DNA from: Ashinkailepas kermadecensis
Lineage: Eukaryota > Arthropoda > Thecostraca > Neolepadidae
Reading direction: 5' to 3'
Length of the DNA: 64,000 nt
Assembly: GCA_034440615.1 (NCBI GenBank)
Contig: JAOTOM010005133.1
Span: forward strand, 224,501-288,500
Shown: positions 1 to 9,802 of the stretch, piece by piece
Position numbering within the stretch: the stretch's first letter is position 1
Layout of the letters: each line of letters begins with the position of its first letter
Notes under the pieces: generated by a model
The model's input: only the letters and a program-made list of their open reading frames with translations
Told to the model about the DNA's origin: nothing
The model's database searches: none
Translations under genes and position numbers: made by a program

Positions 1-164
1 ACGATACAGTGAATAATTGAAAAGTTTAAAGTTGTATGTATCATTACGTAAAAAACATGTTTCTTGGAGCGCTATGAGAATAGGTATGAGAATACTACAC
101 AAACTTTCATTTCGGCCCATTTGGATAATAAACTATGGCAATTCCATTGTAAAAGTGTAGACAT
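1..164 (-). pseudogene. Start of LINE ORF2 (APE endonuclease), frameshifted
   Basis: From the ATG at 164-162 the frame reads MSTLLQWNCHSLLSKWAEMK, the usual opening of an APE-type LINE endonuclease. It then hits a stop. A second frame at the left edge gives ALQETCFLRND, matching the LQETW motif that follows about 20 residues later in this family. A small indel near position 60-80 therefore breaks ORF2. The rest is outside the window. Confidence 0.65.
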
Positions 165-308
165 TGGGATAAAAAGTATTAATGTTTGTCAGCACCTTTT
201 GGTGCATGCCGGAGCCAGGAGTGTAGCTCCGGCGGACACGTGGGTTGGCTGCGGACGGTGGCGGTGGACCCGCCAGAGCCGTCCGGCCGACCGGTGACCT
301 TGGCGAGG

Positions 309-1583
309 TCACGGCGGCCGGTTACTGCCGGGGGATGCCCGCCGGCTTGAAGTTGGTCGGGTCACGTGGCCGCCAGCCGGTGCTGGACGCGCGGGGCTCG
401 ATCGGCGGCCCGCTGACGGGGAGCGAGAATTTGCTCCCGCAGCCGAATGACTGCGAGGACTGTCCCTTCTGCCTGTAGTGGTCTGCTTGTCGGAAGCCGG
501 AGTGGTCTGTGTGTTGGCAGTCAAGGTGTTTTGTGTCGGTGTTGTAAGTGGTGTGAGTTTTTTTAGTGGGGTTAAGCCGGGAATAATATTAGTCTGCATG
601 GAATTAGAAGTGGTGTTGACGAGATGGGTGGGTGGAGCAGTGCTGGTCGCCTGTGCGTACGTCTTGGTGGATGGGGAGGTGGCCTCCACAGATCTCCGGG
701 CCTCGGGGTAGGACACCCCGGTCGTGGCCTTGACGGCGTACACTTCTTTCTCCTTGCGCCAAACTGGACATTGATTGGAAATGGTGAGGTGATCGGATGT
801 GTTACAGCTGAGGCAGTGGGCAGGCTTGGAGCAGATGGAATCAGGATGGGGTGGTTCTCCGCACTTGGGGCAGCGGGTTGATTGGCGACAAGTTTTACTG
901 CCATGGCCGAAGCGCTGGCAATTAAAACAGCGGAGAGGAGTTGGAATAAATACGCGGACTTGGTATCGTATGTAGCCGGCGAGGAGGGTCTTGGGAAGAG
1001 TTGTAGAGTTGAAGGTAAGGACAAGGAGGCTTGTATCGCGTTTCTGGCCGTCTTTAAATGAGGTAATGCGGTGGACGTGGGTCACCCCCTCCGGCCGGAG
1101 CTTCGTCTGGATATCCGCTTCGAACATAAAGCGGAGCTCCGGCGCGAAGATGGTGCCCTTGGTGGAGTTGCGGTTGGAGTGGAGTGAAATGGTGACGGAT
1201 TTACCACAAAATGTGGTGGTACGTAGGAGGGCTTTGGTCTGGGCTCGGGTTTGGGTTTTGATAACAAGGGTTCCGTTGGCAGGGGCTTCGATGTCAGGAT
1301 TGGTTAAGGAGCAGATGGAGAGGAGTTGCTTGGTCGGCCAGAAAACGTTAATACGGCGGAGGGAAACGAATTCCTCGACAGGCTTGACTACTATGAAGGA
1401 GCCAGCACTGTCGAGGTAGGGTTCGATGGATTCAGGTTGGGAGGACGTGGTCTGGTTCCGGCGTGGGTCAGCACCGTGGAGCGTAATAGTATGATCTGGA
1501 TTGCGAGACGGGTTCGTTATCTTGGAATGAGCAGGGGTCGGCGAGTCGCAAAGGGCTTCCATGGCGTCATCGAGTGGAATCAT
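309..1583 (-). CDS. LINE ORF1, gag-like zinc-knuckle protein
   Basis: The 424-residue open frame resembles the nucleic-acid-binding ORF1 proteins of Jockey/I-type LINEs, which coat element RNA. Three CCHC-type knuckles are visible: residues about 219-232 (CFNCQRFGHGSKTC), 238-251 (CPKCGEPPHPDSIC) and 257-272 (a CX2CX4HX6C variant). An RNA-recognition-like region lies before them (about 60-215), and a Ser/Thr/Pro/Arg-rich low-complexity tail follows. The ATG at 1583 is probably not the ancestral start. Another frame starting at 1738 (MGKKRKK...) runs to a stop at 1612-1610, and its end lines up with sequence just upstream of this ATG, so one frameshift separates the two. Not a host gene. Confidence 0.8.
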   Translation of the reverse strand: MIPLDDAMEALCDSPTPAHSKITNPSRNPDHTITLHGADPRRNQTTSSQPESIEPYLDSAGSFIVVKPVEEFVSLRRINVFWPTKQLLSICSLTNPDIEAPANGTLVIKTQTRAQTKALLRTTTFCGKSVTISLHSNRNSTKGTIFAPELRFMFEADIQTKLRPEGVTHVHRITSFKDGQKRDTSLLVLTFNSTTLPKTLLAGYIRYQVRVFIPTPLRCFNCQRFGHGSKTCRQSTRCPKCGEPPHPDSICSKPAHCLSCNTSDHLTISNQCPVWRKEKEVYAVKATTGVSYPEARRSVEATSPSTKTYAQATSTAPPTHLVNTTSNSMQTNIIPGLTPLKKLTPLTTPTQNTLTANTQTTPASDKQTTTGRRDSPRSHSAAGANSRSPSAGRRSSPARPAPAGGHVTRPTSSRRASPGSNRPP

Positions 1584-1609
1584 CCGGCGTGGTTCATCAA
1601 CGGTCGTAT

Positions 1610-1738
1610 TCAGTGAGGAACATCAGAGGCTAAGTACTTGTTCGTGCGATGGTCGTCGGGTGTAGTCAGAGGACGAAATTCTGATTCAGTGTCCGGTGGC
1701 GAGTTGGGGTAATTATCCTTTTTCCTCTTTTTCCCCAT
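1610..1738 (-). pseudogene. Frameshifted N-terminal piece of the LINE ORF1
   Basis: A 42-residue frame beginning MGKKRKKDNYPNSPP ends in a stop just before the 424-residue frame. Codons upstream of the ATG at 1583 are open back to near this point in the other frame, so the piece reads as the basic N-terminus of ORF1 split off by a small indel. Inference from continuity only. Confidence 0.5.
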
Positions 1739-2068
1739 CACGGGGGAAAAAAACTATCCAACGAGATCTAAACCAACGCGCAGAACAAGGGGAACGGAAA
1801 TACGGCGACGAAAAAACCAGGTGGGGCGACGGGTGTCACCCCACTGGGAAACTAAATGCGAAAAGAGCGACGGGTGTCACCCCACGAAAATGAAAAATAA
1901 ACTGCACTAACTAGCAGTCAGTCTGGCCAAAACTGGCACGGCGGAATAATCAGCAGGCTCTGGCAATATGGAACCTGATAGCACTGAATACTCCATGTGG
2001 GGAAAACAAATACGATGAACACCACAGTAGTTTTTTTCAGTCGATTTCAGTTAATATTAGTGTGTTAT
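1739..2068. other. Probable LINE 5' leader and spacer with a 19-bp direct repeat
   Basis: No gene is seen. A 19-bp sequence (GCGACGGGTGTCACCCCAC) occurs at 1826-1844 and 1867-1885, 41 bases apart. Repeated short units are common in LINE 5' leaders, but no promoter motif is recognised. Confidence 0.35.
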
Positions 2069-2070
2069 TA

Positions 2071-3273
2071 GGCTGCGTTCTTTGTCACATTCCGTCCACG
2101 AATTCCGTGGGATCTGACGTCATGTGTCGTTCTTTGTCCATTCCTCACGAATTCCGCGGCCAGATTTCGTGGATTCTGCGGGGAACGCGCAGACTGAAAA
2201 AAAAACTGTCCAGCCCCGTCCTGTGCTGTTTCTTCCAAGATGGCGACGCACATTGGAAGTGATGTGCGGGCCGAGGAAGACATTGCAAATTCGCAAGTAA
2301 TGTTGTGGAGTGGATACGATTGGGCTAGATTGTGCGAAGATGTCACTAATGAATGTCATGTTCCCACCGGCGAGGATTTTCCGTTGTAGCGTGGTGAAAT
2401 TATCAACTGTTGAGGTGAAACAGCAGCAAGCGAGACACTACCTTCAGAAACTTCTTTTTTCTGATTATTTGCATCTCCACCCAGAAAACATGCCGGTGTC
2501 GGCCCGCTGTCCGCATGTGTCGGGGCGAGCTCGACATCTCGTAAACGGCATGCCGACATCGGGCCGCTCTCGGCCCGACATCGGCATACTGATCTGGAAT
2601 ATGAACATATGTCGGGTTGAATTCGGCATATCAATGGCTGCCAGCTGACGTCGGGCCGTTGTCAGACATCCCACTCCCCAGCCGACAGCGGGGCCCCAGC
2701 GTCCCGACAGCAGCCTGACAGCGGTCCCGCGTTGGCTGGGTGTCGGCTGCATGCTGGCTTGGCGGACATTCCACTCCCCAGCATTCCACTGCACTAGCGT
2801 CCAGACAGCGGAACGACGTCGGTCCACTGTCGGCATATTCATTGGGCACTGACCAATGTAAATGTCCTCCCTGCCCTTGACATGCCTGTCATAGTCTGCC
2901 CTGGATATGTCTGACATTCATCTACCTAGAACACAAGCCATCTCAGAATGGTTTCGCATTTTTACCCTTTTATTTTTGACACCATGAGCATTAAATTAGG
3001 CATCAGTGGCCAATAACAATAAAATAATAGGTGGGAGCTTTGTAGAATTACTGGTGTTGCCAACAAGTGATTCAACCACATCGCTTTAATGTAACAGCAT
3101 GCAATGAATGCTAATCATAAAATTAGTAGGAAGGTTTGCGAACGGCGACACATATGGCTCACATAAGTAATCTGGCGCGAAATTTCACAGAACGTTCCGT
3201 GGCTGCAGTCCACGAAATATGCAACGTCACACTCCACGGAATCCGTGGAATGAAGGAGACAAAGAACGTACCC
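2071..3273. mobile_element. Non-autonomous DNA transposon with terminal inverted repeats
   Basis: The left end reads GGCTGCGTTCTTTGTC and the reverse complement of the right end reads GGGTACGTTCTTTGTC. TA flanks both ends (2069-2070 and 3274-3275), which fits a TA or TWA target site. Just inside each end are near-palindromes of the form CCACG-AATTC-CGTGG (right copy about 3235-3249). No transposase is seen; a short open frame at 2240-2389 lies inside. The superfamily is uncertain (Harbinger- or mariner-like are both possible). Confidence 0.65.
2240..2389 (+). CDS. Small open frame inside the DNA transposon, TISU-type start
   Basis: A 49-residue frame begins MATHIGSDVRAEEDIANSQV and ends at a stop at 2387-2389. 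The start context CCAAGATGGCGACG matches the TISU/YY1 initiator used by some short-leader transcripts. The protein is unrecognised. It may be the first exon of a lost transposon protein or chance. Confidence 0.25.
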   Translation: MATHIGSDVRAEEDIANSQVMLWSGYDWARLCEDVTNECHVPTGEDFPL

Positions 3274-3839
3274 TAATACTTCTAAGCATTAAAAGTATAT
3301 TTTGTTCGCATTACCACATCATTGCTCGTGATCGAGATGCATGGCTGTCTAAATGTCAGAGAATGTTAATGGGAAGAGGAGAAAAAGAAGCATTAAGGAA
3401 CAGGCAGGTTTCCACTTTTCCTCTCAAGTGACTGCCTCACTCTAATTTTATCGCCGTCACCTTGATAATTCTTTCGGCATTCTACGCTTTAGTGGAATGA
3501 ATGGGAAGAAATCTCATGGGAAGAAATCTCATGGGCGAAAGGAATCTCAGACCACTTCACTGTCCCCATGGGCGCAGACCCCATCTACATTCTAGATTAT
3601 GCATTGTGGACGTGGTCGTGCTTGGCACAAAGTTAATTCAATACAATTATTATATTTTACCGAATGGAATACAGCCATCCAACAGAGTTACCGCGGAAGT
3701 GGCCAGGTGGCAGGATCGTCGAGGGCGCTGAGCGGACACCAGATGGCGAAGAATAGAACTGGCCCTGGAGACCACTAGATGGTACGCCAGTCGAAGCTAA
3801 CTCAGAAACGACTGCTGCTACAGTGTCAGTGCTGCTACA
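3274..3839. other. No gene seen; upstream of the Drak-like gene
   Basis: Only a 15-bp direct duplication near 3501-3530 (ATGGGAAGAAATCTC) stands out. The stretch may contain upstream regulatory DNA for the kinase gene. Confidence 0.3.
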
Positions 3840-3847
3840 GTGTCAGT
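3814..3847 (+). promoter_or_regulatory. Possible initiator region: 17-bp tandem duplication containing TCAGT
   Basis: GCTGCTACAGTGTCAGT occurs twice in a row about 160 bases before the first ATG of the kinase gene. TCAGT is the arthropod initiator consensus. No TATA box is seen. This is suggestive only. Confidence 0.2.
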
Positions 3848-4005
3848 GTTGGCCGGGCAGTTGGCGGGTGTGCGTGCTGGGTGTCACCATCCCTCCGTTC
3901 CGAGTGTCCATCAGGAAGACTCGGACGGCGGTGACCCAGACGTGACCGGTCAGGTCACCGGCTGACCATCGGCGTGTCGTGACGCAGTGACGGCTGGTGG
4001 TCACC

Positions 4006-4189
4006 ATGTGTGACGTCCACCCCCCGCTGACCAGCGTGACCAGCCTGGCGCCGGCCCCGGCACCGCTGCCGACGCCCACCGTCCACCTGCCGCCGGGCTT
4101 GATGACCCTCAGCGATGACGAGTCCAGCGCTGCAGTGCGACGGGAGGCCATCGAGGAGCAATACGAGTTGGATACAAACCCATTTCAGT
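4006..4189 (+). CDS. Drak: Drak-like kinase, probable first coding exon
   Basis: The ATG at 4006 has a good context (GTCACCATG). It opens 61 codons, Pro/Ala-rich at first, then acidic (LMTLSDDESSAAVRREAIEE), ending DTNPFQ plus one base before a clean GTAAGT donor at 4190. Drak/STK17 kinases have a short low-complexity N-terminus ending in a ..PF.. motif a dozen or more residues before the glycine loop, and this end fits that position. The link to the kinase exons 15 kb downstream rests on orientation, phase (1) and this motif, not on direct homology. Confidence 0.5.
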
Positions 4190-5151
4190 GTAAGTCGCGA
4201 ACATCGAAACCTGGTCATCAAGAATGGATGCTCCGTGTTGGAGTATCCACATGCGCCCATTCTGCAACTCTACATCACATTCTGTGCATGTTTGTCTCTA
4301 CGTTGGATTAGATATCCCGCTTCCCATAGCCTCGAGGTTTTCAGAGCTGATCACACCTATTTCAGCAATTAACCAAGCCGTTGCTGCGCAAAGATTAATT
4401 ATGTCGAAAGGTCGAAATGCATTTGATATCAAAACTACTGTTTTAACATTTTCACTACAGTGTTTCAACGCCGACGTATGGATACCAAACCACGACTAGC
4501 ATGTTGCATGATGAATCTCATAAGGAGCCGAAGCTTTAGGAACTTCCTATATAAAAGCTGATAGCTGGCTGACGACCATGCAACATCCTTGCCGCCATAT
4601 TATGTCATGATATATGACATATGGCTCCCCGCATTCCCAATAATTTTACGCGTAGGCTTTCCCCATTCTCCACCGGTATGTCGAAGGCTTTGTTATAGTG
4701 TACATCTATGCAATTAAAGATGTTTTACAAAGAACAAAGTCAATGAATGACTCGTGCATGCAACCAATTAATAAATCATGAAGACTGTCAGGCCAGTCCT
4801 TGAATTACACTTTCTACTCTTGGCTTCTCAATGGCTCAAAATCTCTTAGCTGACACATCATAAATTAGCACCATTTTGAGATCCCATGTCCTGGGTGATT
4901 TCTGACACAACCAAATTGTACATGTTCGGAGACACTTTTCCCAAACTGGGTATGACCAACCTACATAGCAATGCGGATCTCATGCTCAGCGATGAAAAAC
5001 CACTGTACAAGCAGCATATATATAGAACTTGAGAACGGACACAGACCCACCTATGTGCTTCCCTTCTTCATTGGCAGCACACATGAGATAGTGGCTATCC
5101 GGGTGAAAAATGAACGTTTTCCCGGCGTGGCACCCACGAGGATATTTTGAG
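4190..5151. other. Intron-like sequence, nothing recognised
   Basis: No repeat array, transposon end or coding signal is seen between the first exon donor and the candidate second exon. Confidence 0.4.
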
Positions 5152-5188
5152 TCCACCCTGTGAAGGAGTCCAGCGGCGTGACCGGAGG
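5152..5188 (+). CDS. Drak: Drak-like kinase, candidate mini-exon 2 (start of the glycine loop)
   Basis: This 37-nt candidate starts after AG at 5150-5151 and ends at a GTAAGC donor at 5189. It accepts phase 1 from the first exon and delivers phase 2 to exon 3. It reads HPVKESSGVTGG, so the junction gives GGGQWASVYKC, a glycine-rich ATP loop. The spacing from PF to the loop (18 residues) is close to that of insect Drak. The acceptor (TTTTGAG) is poor and the protein match outside the glycines is weak. The donor border is repeated downstream in the 68-bp array, a habit shared with the certain exons. Transcript data are needed to accept it. Confidence 0.4.
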
Positions 5189-5645
5189 GTAAGCAGGTCA
5201 TTTATGGGTGTAGATGTGGTGAGATGCGATCAGTGACCCTCCGGCGTGACCGGAGGGTAAGCGGGTCATTTATGGGTGTAGATGTGGTGAGATGCGATCA
5301 GTGACCCTCCGGCGTGACCGGAGGGTAAGCGGGTCATTTATCGGTGTAGATGTGGTGAGATGCGATCAGTGACCCTCCGGCGTGACCGGAGGGTAAGCGG
5401 GTCATTTATCGGTGTAGATGTGGTGAGATGCGATCAGTGACCCTCCGGCTTGACTGGAGGGTAAGCGGGTCACTTATGGGTGTAGATGTGGTGAGATGCG
5501 ATCAGTGACCCTCCGGCGTGACCGGAGGGTAAGCGGGTCATTTATCGGTGTAGATGTGGTGAGATGCGATCAGTGACCCTCCGGCTTGACTGGAGGGTAA
5601 GCGGGTCACTTATGGGTGTAGATGTGGTGAGATGCGATCAGTGAC
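5174..5645. repeat. 68-bp minisatellite, about 7 copies
   Basis: Units of 68 bp start at 5174, 5242, 5310 and so on, each containing CGGCGTGACCGGAGGGTAAGC. Each unit therefore carries a donor-like GGAGG/GTAAGC. The first copy is the 3' end of candidate exon 2. Confidence 0.9.
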
Positions 5646-5999
5646 AGACGCGTCAGTACTCACCCCAGCCCGAGGTCCACGGGCACGGCCAGCTCCACGT
5701 CTGTGTCGCTGCGCTGCATGTAACGAACACGTCCAGGGGAAGCAATCCTACCAGGAGCAGAACAAGAGGTGCAGCTTTAAAGAAACTATTAGGAGGGCCA
5801 CCAATGCTAAGGCTGATGAACTCTAAACGCAGTGAAGCAGCTGGCTCATGCAGTCCATGTCAGCATGTTCAGTTATTGGAAAGGTTCAACCGAATACCTG
5901 CAGGGCTCATCAAGGCCTCAAGAAGGATTCCAGCCCATCAAAAGAGATAGGAATCTCAGTCTGTGGTAGCGACCTGTGGCAGTGCCCGAGCCTGAGCCC
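5646..5999. other. Spacer, nothing recognised
   Basis: No gene, transposon end or array is apparent between the 68-bp and 25-bp arrays. Confidence 0.4.
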
Positions 6000-8900
6000 G
6001 GACACTAGGTACTAGATCAGGTACTGTGCGGTATCAGGTACTGTGGTGTGATGAGGTATCAGACACTGTGGTGTGATGCGGTGTCAGGTACTGTGGTGTG
6101 ATGCGGTATTAGACACTGTGGTGTGATGCGGTGTCAGGTACTGTGGTGTGATGCGGTGTCAGGTACTCTGGTGTGATGCGGTGTCAGGTACTCTGGTGTG
6201 ATGCGGTGTCAGGTCTGGGGTGTGATGCAGTGTCAGGTACTGGGGTGTGATGCGGTGTCAGGTACTGTGGTGTGATGCGGTGTCAGGTAATCTGGTGTGA
6301 TGCGGTGTCAGGTACTGGGGTGTGATGCAGTGTCAGGTACTGGGGTGTGATGCGGTGTCAGGTACTGTGATGTGATGCGGTGTCAGGTACTGTGGTGTGA
6401 TGTGGTATCAGGTACTGTGGTGTGATGCGGTGTCAGGTACTGTGGTGCGATGTGGTATCAGGCACCGTGGTGTGATGCGGTGTCAGGTACTCTGGTGTGA
6501 TGCGGTGTCAGGTATTCTGGTGTGATGCGGTGTCAGGTACTCTGGTGTGATGTGGTGTCAGGCACTGTGGTGTGATGTGGTATCAGGTATTCTGGTGTGA
6601 TGCGGTGTCAGGTATTGGGGTGTGAAGCGGTGTCAGGCACTGTGGTGTGATGCGGTGTCAGGCACTGTGGTGTGATGCGGTGTCAGGCACTGTGGTGTGA
6701 TGCGGTGTCAGGCACTGTGGTGTGATGTGGTGTCAGGCACTGTGGTGTGATGCGGTGTCAGGCACTGTGGTGTGATGCGGTGTCAGGTACTCTGGTGTGA
6801 TACGGTGTCAGGTACTGGGGTGTGACGCGGTGTCAGGTACTGTGGTGTGATGCGGTGTCAGGCACTGGGGTGTGACGCGGTGTCAGGCACTGTAGTGTGA
6901 TACGGTGTCAGGTACTGGGGTGTGACGCGGTGTCAGGTACTGTGGTGTGATGCGGTGTCAGGCACTGGGGTGTGACGCGGTGTCAGGCACTGTAGTGTGA
7001 TGCGGTGTCAGGCACTGTGGTGTGATGCGGTGTTAGGCACTGTGGTGTGATGTGGTGTCAGGCACTGTGGTGTGATGCAGTGGCAGGCACTGTGGTGTGA
7101 TGCGGTGTCAGGCACTGTGGTGTGATGTGGTGTCAGGCACTGTGGTGTGATGCAGTGTCAGGCACTGTGGTGTGATGCGGTGTCAGGCACTGTGGTGTGA
7201 TGCGGTGTCAGGCACTGTGGTGTGATGCAGTGTCAGGCACTGTGGTGTGATGCGGTGTCAGGCACTGGGGTGTGACGCGGTGTCAGGCACTGTGGTGTGA
7301 TGCGGTGTCAGGCACTGTGGTGTGATGCGGTGTCAGGCACTGGGGTGTGATGTGGTGTCAGGCACTGTGGTGTGATGCGGTGTCAGGCACTGTGGTGTGA
7401 TGCGGTGTCAGGCACTGTGGTGTGATGCGGTGTCAGGCACTGTGGTGTGATGCGGTGTTAGGCACTGTGGTGTGATGCGGTGTCAGGCACTCTGGTGTGA
7501 TGCGGTGTCAGGCACTGTGGTGTGATCCGGTGTCAGGCACTGTGGTGTGATGCGGTGTCAGGCACTCTGGTGTGATGCGGTGTCAGGCACTGTGGTGTGA
7601 TCCGGTGTCAGGCACTGTGGTGTGATGCAGTGTCAGGTACTGTGGTGTGATGTTGTGTCAGGCACTGTGGTGTGATGTTGTGTCAGGCACTGTGGTGTGA
7701 TGCGGTGTCAGGCACTGGGGTGTGATGTGGTGTCAGGCACTGTGGTGTGATGCGGTGTCAGGCACTGTGGTGTGATGCGGTGTCAGGCACTGTGGTGTGA
7801 TCCGGTGTCAGGCACTGTGGTGTGATGCGGTGTCAGGCACTCTGGTGTGATGCGGTGTCAGGCACTGTGGTGTGATCCGGTGTCAGGCACTGTGGTGTGA
7901 TGCAGTGTCAGGCACTGTGGTGTGATGCGGTGTCAGGCACTGTGGTGTGATGCGGTGTCAGGCACTGTGGTGTGATGCGGTGTTAGGCACTGTGGTGTGA
8001 TGCGGTGTCAGGCACTCTGGTGTGATGCGGTGTCAGGCACTGTGGTGTGATCCGGTGTCAGGCACTGTGGTGTGATGCGGTGTCAGGCACTGTGGTGTGA
8101 TGCGGTGTCAGGTACTGTGGTGTGATGCGGTGTCAGGTACTTTGGTGTGATGCGGTGTCAGGTACTCTGGTGTGATGCGGTGTCAGGTACTGTGGTGAGA
8201 TGCGGTGTCAGGCACTGTGGTGTGATGCGGTGTCAGGTACTCTGGTGTGATGCGGTGTCAGGTACTGGGGTGTGATGCAGTGTCAGGTACTGGGGTGTGA
8301 TGTGGTGCCAGGTACTGTGGTGTGATGCGGTGTCAGGTACTGTGGTGTGATGTGGTGTCAGGTACTGTGGTGTGATGCGGTATCAGGTACTGTGGTGCGA
8401 TGTGGTATCAGGCACCATGGTGTGATGCGGTGTCAGGTACTCTGGTGTGATGCGGTGTCAGGTATTCTGGTGTGATGCGGTGTCAGGTACTCTGGTGTGA
8501 TGTGGTGTCAGGCACTGTGGTGTGATGTGGTGTCAGGTATTCTGGTGTGATGCGGTGTCAGGTATTGGGGTGTGAAGCGGTGTCAGGCACTGTGGTGTGA
8601 TGCGGTGTCAGGCACTGTGGTGTGATGCGGTGTTAGGCACTGTGGTGTGATGCGGTGTCAGGCACTGTGGTGTGATGCGGTGTCAGGCACTGTGGTGTGA
8701 TGTGGTGTCAGGCACTGTGGTGTGATGCGGTGTCAGGTACTCTGGTGTGATACGGTGTCAGGTATTGGGGTGTGAAGCGGTGTCAGGTACTGGGATGTGA
8801 CGCGGTCTCAGGCACTGGGGTGTGACGCGGTGTCAGGCACTGTAGTGTGATGCGGTGTCAGGCACTGTGGTGTGATGCGGTGTCAGGTACTGTGGTGTGA

Positions 8901-9510
8901 TGTGGTGTCAGGCACTGTGGTGTGATGCAGTGTCAGGCACTGTGGTGTGATGCGGTGTCAGGCACTGTGGTGTGATGCGGTGTCAGGCACTGTGGTGTGA
9001 TGCGGTGTCAGGCACTGTGGTGTGATGTGGTGTCAGGCACTGTGGTGTGATGCGGTGTCAGGTACTCTGGTGTGATACGGTGTCAGGTATTGGGGTGTGA
9101 AGCGGTGTCAGGTACTGGGGTGTGACGCGGTGTCAGGTACTGTGGTGTGGTGCGGTGTCAGGCACTGTGGTGTGATGCGGTGTCAGGCACTGTGGTGTGA
9201 TGCGGTGTCAGGCACTGTGGTGTGATGCGGTGTCAGGCACTGTGGTGTGATGCGGTGTCAGGTACTGTGGTGTGATGCGGTGTCAGGTACTGTGGTGTGA
9301 TGCGGTGTCAGGTACTGTGGTGTGATGCGGTGTCAGGTACTCTGGTGTGATGCGGTGTCAGGCACTGTGGTGTGATGCGGTGTCAGGCACTGTGGTGTGA
9401 TGCGGTACCAGGCATTGTGGTGTGATGCGGTGTCAGGCACTGTGGTGTGATGCGTTGTCAGGTACTGTACTGTGATGCGGTGTCAGGCACTGTACTGTGA
9501 TGACGCACTG
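6000..9510. repeat. 25-bp minisatellite, about 140 copies, with higher-order structure
   Basis: The unit is close to TGCGGTGTCAGGCACTGTGG plus TGTGA, 25 bp, over 3.5 kb. Variants (GGTATTGGGGTGTGAAGCGG, TGGTGCGATGTGG) recur at 6611/8561 and 6441/8391, exactly 1950 bp or 78 units apart. This points to a large internal duplication. A further 13-unit (325 bp) spacing is seen between about 8761 and 9086. Confidence 0.95.
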
Positions 9511-9743
9511 GCACATCACGCTACGACATCGCAATCTAAACGGATGTTGGCAGGAAACGGCGTCCATATGCACTGAATCATGCTCATACCCAGCCAGTGG
9601 CGTAGCCAGAATTTGGTCCAGGGGGAACATGTGAAGAAGGCCCCCTATCTACCTAGGCCGCCCACTTTTCGGAAACTCCTCGGATTTCGATCGCTCTATT
9701 TTCGAATTGCCGCTATGTTTATATGGATGCCATTTTATCGTTT

Positions 9744-9747
<4 letters not shown>

Positions 9748-9800
<53 letters not shown>
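9748..9800. repeat. (TA)n microsatellite
   Basis: About 25 uninterrupted TA units. Confidence 0.95.

Positions 9801-9802
<2 letters not shown>

Larger units (their letters stand above)
1..1738 (-). mobile_element. Non-LTR retrotransposon (LINE), 5' part, cut by the window edge
   Basis: Read on the minus strand, this holds a LINE from its 5' end: a short lysine-rich start (1738-1610), a gag-like ORF1 with three zinc knuckles (1583-309) and the first codons of an ORF2 endonuclease (164 to the left edge). The order gag-like ORF1 then APE-type endonuclease is typical of the Jockey/I group of LINEs; the exact clade cannot be fixed here. Both ORFs carry a frameshift, so this copy looks decayed. 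The end of the element near 1739-2068 is not defined by a target-site duplication that I can see. Confidence 0.75.

Noticed and set aside
2465..2917. 150-residue minus-strand frame in the DNA transposon
   Set aside because: No recognisable domain; overlaps short GTCGGCCCG-type repeats; likely chance.
4986..5201. 71-residue minus-strand frame overlapping candidate exon 2
   Set aside because: No family resemblance and no splice or start support; the + strand reading fits the kinase phase better.
6000..9510. CRISPR-like array
   Set aside because: Units are contiguous with no unique spacers, and the genome is eukaryotic.
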